DNA of 37,402 nt from Verrucomicrobiales bacterium (GTDB lineage Bacteria > Verrucomicrobiota > Verrucomicrobiia > Verrucomicrobiales > DEV007), in NCBI GenBank assembly GCA_028281705.1, contig JANQJH010000359.1, positions 1-37,402 of the forward strand. Direction: 5' to 3'. A program made the position numbers and the translations under genes. Positions 33,637-37,402 of this stretch are shown piece by piece. Positions within the stretch are counted from its first letter, which is position 1; every line of letters begins with the position of its first letter. The notes beneath the pieces are model-generated. The model did not search any database. It was not told the DNA's origin and saw nothing but the letters and a program-made list of their open reading frames with translations.

Positions 33637-35325
33637 ATGAAAGGTTACGCAATTGGAATTGACTTCGGAACGAACTCCTGCCGGTCACTCTTGATCGATT
33701 TGGATGACGGCCGGGAACTTGGCTCCAAGGTTTTCCCCTACCCGAGTGGCGAAGCGGGGATCTTGCTCGATTCCAAAGATCCCAACGTGGCCCGGCAGAA
33801 TCCGCAGGATTACATCGATGGTCTTGAGGACACGATCACGGGTGCGATTGCCCAGGCGAAGGCGACCGATGCCAATTTCAACGTGGAGAAGGTGGTGGGA
33901 ATCGGGGTAGATACCACGGGGAGCACGGTGATTCCGGTGGATGCCTCGGGCACACCCTTGGCGCTCGACTCGCGGTTCGCGGACAATTTGAACGCCTTCG
34001 TTTGGCTGTGGAAAGACCACACGGCGCATGCCGAGGCGGCGGCCATCACGGAGAAGGCGGCCGCTCTCCGGCCGGAGTACCTGGCCAAATGCGGCGGCAT
34101 CTACTCGTCGGAGTGGTGGTGGAGCAAGATTTGGCGTCTGCAGAAGACCGATCCCGAGGTCTTTCGTGCGGCCCACAGTTTCGTCGAGCACTGTGATTAC
34201 ATCCCCGCATTGCTCACGGGAAGTACGGACCCGGCGACGCTCAAACGCGGGGTGTGTTCGGCGGGGCACAAGGCGATGTACAATGCCGATTGGGGCGGGC
34301 TTCCGGACAAGGAATTCCTCGCGGAACTCGATCCCGCCCTGGCGGATCTGCGGGACCGGCTCTACGATCACGCGGTGCCGGCGAACCAGCTGGCCGGCGG
34401 TCTCTCCGACCACTGGGCCTCCAAACTCGGGCTCAAGCCGGGGACGGCGGTCGCCGTGGGAGCCTTCGATGCGCACATGGGCGCCGTTGGTGCGGGCATC
34501 AAGGAGGGCACCCTGGTGAAGATCTTGGGGACGAGCACCTGCGATTGCATGGTCGTTCCCAACTCGACCGACCTGGCGGACATTCCGGGCCTCTGTGGCA
34601 TCGTGGATGGCTCCGTTCTTCCCGATCACTTCGGACTCGAAGCCGGGCAATCGGCCGTGGGCGATATCTTTCTCTGGTTCGTCAATCATCTCGTGCCGGA
34701 CAGCTACGGAAAGACCAATGACGAGAAATTTGCCGCCATGGAGGCCAAGCTCTCCGCGCAAAAACCGGGCGAGACGGGGTTGTTGGCCCTGGATTGGAAC
34801 AACGGCAACCGGACGATTCTCGTCGATGTGCGTCTCGGCGGGATGATCCTGGGTCAGACGCTGCACACCGAGGCCCATGAGATCTATCGCGCCTTGATCG
34901 AGGCCACGGCCTTTGGGGCGCTGACCATCATCAAGCGGATCGAAGAGTACGGCGTGCCCGTTCACGAAGTGATCAACACCGGCGGTCTGGCAGTGAAGAA
35001 CGCCACGCTGATGCAAATCTACGCCGATATCCTGGGCCGGCCTCTCAAGGTTTCTGCCAGTGAACAGACCTGTGCCATGGGGGCGGCGCTCTTTGGAGCG
35101 GCGTCCAGTGGGCGGGTTTCCCTAGCGGATGCGCAGGCGAGCTGCTGCCGGGTGCGGGATCGGGTTTACGAACCGATTCCGGAGAACCAGAAAGTCTACG
35201 AGAAACTCTACGCCTTGTATCGGACATTGCATGACGCCTTTGGAACTGCCTCGTGGTCGGGCTCGCTCGATCACGTGATGAAGGAAGTGATCACCATCCG
35301 TCAAGAGGCGCGTTCGGCTTCCTAG
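33637..35325 (+). CDS. araB: Ribulokinase AraB (FGGY kinase)
   Basis: A 562-aa cytoplasmic kinase that phosphorylates L-ribulose to L-ribulose 5-phosphate with ATP. The N-terminal FGGY phosphate-binding loop is IGIDFGTNSCRSLLID at residues 5-20. Further ribulokinase-specific segments are VGIGVDTTGSTVIPVD, SSEWWWSKIWRLQ, FVEHCDYIPALLTG, ILGTSTCDCMVV, LALDWNNGNRTILVD and the C-terminal NTGGLAVKNATLMQIYADIL. The length equals that of known AraB proteins. ATG 33637 was chosen because the P-loop follows at once; the frame is open further upstream inside the TPR gene, but that part has no homology. It is 33 bp before araD, so they form an operon. Confidence 0.93.
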   Translation: MKGYAIGIDFGTNSCRSLLIDLDDGRELGSKVFPYPSGEAGILLDSKDPNVARQNPQDYIDGLEDTITGAIAQAKATDANFNVEKVVGIGVDTTGSTVIPVDASGTPLALDSRFADNLNAFVWLWKDHTAHAEAAAITEKAAALRPEYLAKCGGIYSSEWWWSKIWRLQKTDPEVFRAAHSFVEHCDYIPALLTGSTDPATLKRGVCSAGHKAMYNADWGGLPDKEFLAELDPALADLRDRLYDHAVPANQLAGGLSDHWASKLGLKPGTAVAVGAFDAHMGAVGAGIKEGTLVKILGTSTCDCMVVPNSTDLADIPGLCGIVDGSVLPDHFGLEAGQSAVGDIFLWFVNHLVPDSYGKTNDEKFAAMEAKLSAQKPGETGLLALDWNNGNRTILVDVRLGGMILGQTLHTEAHEIYRALIEATAFGALTIIKRIEEYGVPVHEVINTGGLAVKNATLMQIYADILGRPLKVSASEQTCAMGAALFGAASSGRVSLADAQASCCRVRDRVYEPIPENQKVYEKLYALYRTLHDAFGTASWSGSLDHVMKEVITIRQEARSAS

Positions 35326-35358
35326 AGGCAAGGGAAACAGGCAGGTTATTAGTTAGGC

Positions 35359-36048
35359 ATGTTGGAAGAACTCAGAGCGGCGATTGCGGAAGCGAACAAG
35401 GTCTTGGAGACGTCTGGTCTCGTTCGGTTGACCTGGGGAAATGTGAGTGGGATCGATCGTGATCGCGGCATCTTTGGCATCAAACCGAGTGGCGTGCCCT
35501 ATGCCGATCTCGAAGCGGCTCACATTGTGCTGGTGGATCTGGAGGGGAAGCAGGTGGAAGGGGAGCTCAATCCTTCGTCCGACACCAAGACACATTTGGA
35601 ACTCTACCGCGCCTTTCCGGGGATCGGCGGCGTGACGCATACGCACAGCGTCTATGCCACGATGTTTTCTCAGGCCGGTTGCGAGGTTCCCTGTTTGGGC
35701 ACCACCCATGCGGATCATTTTCATGGAGCCGTGCCGGTGTGCCGGGCGCTGACGCTGGAGGAAGTGGAGGAGGACTACGAGGCCAACACGGGCAAGGCCA
35801 TCGTGGAGCGCTTTGCCGGGATCGATCCCATGGCGATGCCCGCGGTGCTGCAGCTACACCACGCGCCGTTCACCTGGGGCAAGAACGCCATGGATTCGGT
35901 GAAGAATAGCATTGCCCTGGAGACGTGTGCGCAGATGGCCCTGGGAACGTTTCAGCTGCGGCCGGAGTGTGCCGCGATTCCCGATCACATCCTCAACAAG
36001 CACTATCTGCGCAAGCACGGTCCGGATGCCTATTACGGGCAACGATGA
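35359..36048 (+). CDS. araD: L-ribulose-5-phosphate 4-epimerase AraD
   Basis: A 229-aa class II aldolase-family zinc enzyme converting L-ribulose 5-phosphate to D-xylulose 5-phosphate, which feeds the pentose phosphate pathway. Visible motifs are TWGNVSG (25-31), KPSGVPY, SSDTKTHLELYRAFP and the zinc ligands His94 and His96 in GVTHTHS plus His168 in LHHAPFTWG. Asp119 in THADHFHG matches the catalytic Asp of the family. The length is normal. It follows araB in the same operon. The isomerase gene araA, expected as third partner, is not in the window. Confidence 0.93.
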   Translation: MLEELRAAIAEANKVLETSGLVRLTWGNVSGIDRDRGIFGIKPSGVPYADLEAAHIVLVDLEGKQVEGELNPSSDTKTHLELYRAFPGIGGVTHTHSVYATMFSQAGCEVPCLGTTHADHFHGAVPVCRALTLEEVEEDYEANTGKAIVERFAGIDPMAMPAVLQLHHAPFTWGKNAMDSVKNSIALETCAQMALGTFQLRPECAAIPDHILNKHYLRKHGPDAYYGQR

Positions 36049-36101
36049 TCCGGTTTGCCCTTGTCACCGATTCCGCAAGTCACTTACCCTCGCCTTACTT
36101 T

Positions 36102-37402
36102 ATGCTAGCCTCCCTTTTTCAATACGGTCTTCTCCTACTCTGCGCAGGATGGATGTTGGTTTCCTGCAAGACGCTTTCGGAACCGGACCGAGGCGAGGCG
36201 GAGAACGGCGGGGGCGAGGTCCATGTCCCTGGCGATGCGGAGGAAGAGGAAGCCCCGGAGGAACCGGTGGAGGGGCTCGATCCCTTGCCCACCTTTGTCG
36301 ACCCGGGGGGAGATCTCGGGTTGAGAGAATTGACTGACATGGCTCTGGCCAATTCACCGGCCTTCGCCAAGGCGGAAGGCGATCTTCGGGTGGCCTGGGC
36401 TCAGCGAGAAACGGTGGGCGAGTGGCAGGACCCCCAGTTTCGGGGCGGTTTCAGCTGGGATGACGTCCGGGTGGATGAGGTCCAAATTCCCGGACCGGGA
36501 AACAATGATGCCGTGCGGAGGAATGAGCAGCTCGATACCAGAGTGCGCCTCTACCCGCCCAACCCCTTTCAGATGCGGGCCGAGATCGACAAGGCGATGG
36601 CGGAGATTTCATACGCCCAGTATTTTTTCAAGCAGGTGGGGCGCGACATCGTGCAGGAGGTGCGGGCCCTCTATCAGGAACTGCAGTTCCTCCAGGAGAA
36701 CATCAACATGGGGCACGGGCTCTATCGCTTGGAAATGGACGAGTACGACCGGCAGAAGAAGATCCTCGACGGGGGGCACCAGACGCGTGATGTGGTCGAC
36801 AGACAGCTTCTCCGGGCGCAGAACAGGCGTGGCCTAACGACTTCGCCCCGGATTCGATTCCAACAGGTCCGCGCCGAACTCGCCGGATTGGTCGGTCTGG
36901 CGGATGCGAGCCGGATTTCCGTCCAGGGCGTTCCCCATCGGCCGCTCCTGGGATTCCGTGAGGATACCCTGGCTTCTCTGACCGAATTGGCTTTCATGAA
37001 CAATCTCGAGCTGGCGGACTTGGACCGCTTGCAGAAGCTTGCCGAAGGCGATCTCCGGGCGTTCAAGGCCAAACGGATCCCCTGGATCTCCTTCATCGAG
37101 GGCGGGCGTGAGCGCACCTATAGCAAGCGTCTGGCAATCAACGAAACCTGGTCCATTCGTTTGGCCATTGATGTACCCATCTTCTCGCTCTTTAGCAAGG
37201 AAGGCGACGTCTACCGGGAACAGATTCGCAGCTACCAGAAACAGGTGGATCGCTATCAGAAACAGATCCAGCGCCGGGTTGCCAGTGCGGTAGGCAATAT
37301 CAAGGAGACGCGTCGAGGGCTAGGGAAGTTTGACGGTGAGACGGGGGAAATGATTGCCGATTTGGAGAAGATGGAGGCGGAACTCGGGGCCTTCCCGGAG
37401 CT
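36102..37402 (+). CDS. TolC family outer-membrane lipoprotein (3' end outside window)
   Basis: A frame without stop runs from ATG 36102 to the right edge, more than 430 codons. The first residues form a lipoprotein signal, MLASLFQYGLLLLCAGWMLV ending in the lipobox SC (Cys22). An acidic linker rich in Glu and Pro follows (about 28-62). The rest resembles an outer-membrane efflux (OEP) protein: LRELTDMALANSPAFAKAEG, a long helical hairpin (EVRALYQELQFLQENINMGH) and a second half beginning LTELAFMNNLELADLDRL. It would form the outer-membrane channel of a tripartite efflux system. ATG 36045, overlapping the araD stop, is an alternative start but would spoil the signal. Partner pump genes may lie beyond the window. 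Confidence 0.8.
   Translation, partial: MLASLFQYGLLLLCAGWMLVSCKTLSEPDRGEAENGGGEVHVPGDAEEEEAPEEPVEGLDPLPTFVDPGGDLGLRELTDMALANSPAFAKAEGDLRVAWAQRETVGEWQDPQFRGGFSWDDVRVDEVQIPGPGNNDAVRRNEQLDTRVRLYPPNPFQMRAEIDKAMAEISYAQYFFKQVGRDIVQEVRALYQELQFLQENINMGHGLYRLEMDEYDRQKKILDGGHQTRDVVDRQLLRAQNRRGLTTSPRIRFQQVRAELAGLVGLADASRISVQGVPHRPLLGFREDTLASLTELAFMNNLELADLDRLQKLAEGDLRAFKAKRIPWISFIEGGRERTYSKRLAINETWSIRLAIDVPIFSLFSKEGDVYREQIRSYQKQVDRYQKQIQRRVASAVGNIKETRRGLGKFDGETGEMIADLEKMEAELGAFPE

Noticed and set aside
33685..35016. Long minus-strand open frame opposite araB
   Set aside because: It is a shadow of a GC-rich gene; its translation is His/Arg-rich with no recognised motif.
8820..36840. Recurring GTTAGG/CCTAAC hexamer, striking because it places a rare TTA or CTA next to GG
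   Set aside because: I counted roughly 17 occurrences, about what base composition predicts for a hexamer on both strands, so there is no evidence of enrichment.

Overview
The window looks like a chromosomal segment from a Verrucomicrobiota bacterium. The evidence is the mix of families: a ThuA domain fused to a PVC-type dehydrogenase and cytochrome c, a CRTAC1-type FG-GAP/UnbV protein, a PEP-CTERM protein, a secreted protein with a DxDxDGxxDAWE motif, and a sigma factor with a long C-terminal extension. No rRNA, tRNA or CRISPR array was seen. Recognisable Shine-Dalgarno sequences are scarce, so several starts were chosen from protein homology or signal peptides.

Layout. 180-3222: a sulfotransferase, a DUF1214-type protein and, convergently, an Asp/Asn beta-hydroxylase-like enzyme. 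3717-7646: a 1309-aa secreted chimera with a pectate-lyase-like beta-helix and a phage-tail-fibre/YadA-like C-terminus, bracketed by two copies of an about 80-bp repeat. 7971-12404 (minus): a ThuA/dehydrogenase/cytochrome c fusion and a Gfo/Idh/MocA oxidoreductase lacking the usual EKP lysine, facing a divergent PAS-AraC regulator. 13249-16559: an FG-GAP/UnbV protein and a membrane-anchored coiled-coil protein. 16799-20889 (minus): sufT, an RND/MMPL-type exporter and a malate/lactate-dehydrogenase-family enzyme. 21025-22919 (plus): a MetE-like methyltransferase translationally coupled to a UlaG-like metallo-hydrolase. 23300-24823: an SLBB protein and a PEP-CTERM protein.

From about 24954 to about 32460 the character changes. 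A decayed tyrosine integrase is followed by visibly AT-richer DNA holding a BlaI-type repressor with two matching operator-like dyads, an M56 (BlaR1-like) membrane protease, a short transposase-like scrap, a small envelope protein, a sigma factor fused to a membrane segment and an alpha-solenoid, and a second membrane-anchored solenoid gene interrupted by one in-frame TAG. Three copies of a TTTTACATGATA repeat lie in this stretch. I read it as an acquired, partly decaying envelope-signalling island.

32579 to the end returns to GC-rich DNA: a TPR protein, araB (ribulokinase), araD (ribulose-5-phosphate 4-epimerase) and the start of a TolC-type outer-membrane lipoprotein that runs off the window. 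araA is not present. The carbohydrate genes (araBD, the Gfo/Idh/MocA and ThuA/PVC proteins, the beta-helix protein) fit a polysaccharide- or sugar-degrading lifestyle; this is inferred from families, not demonstrated.
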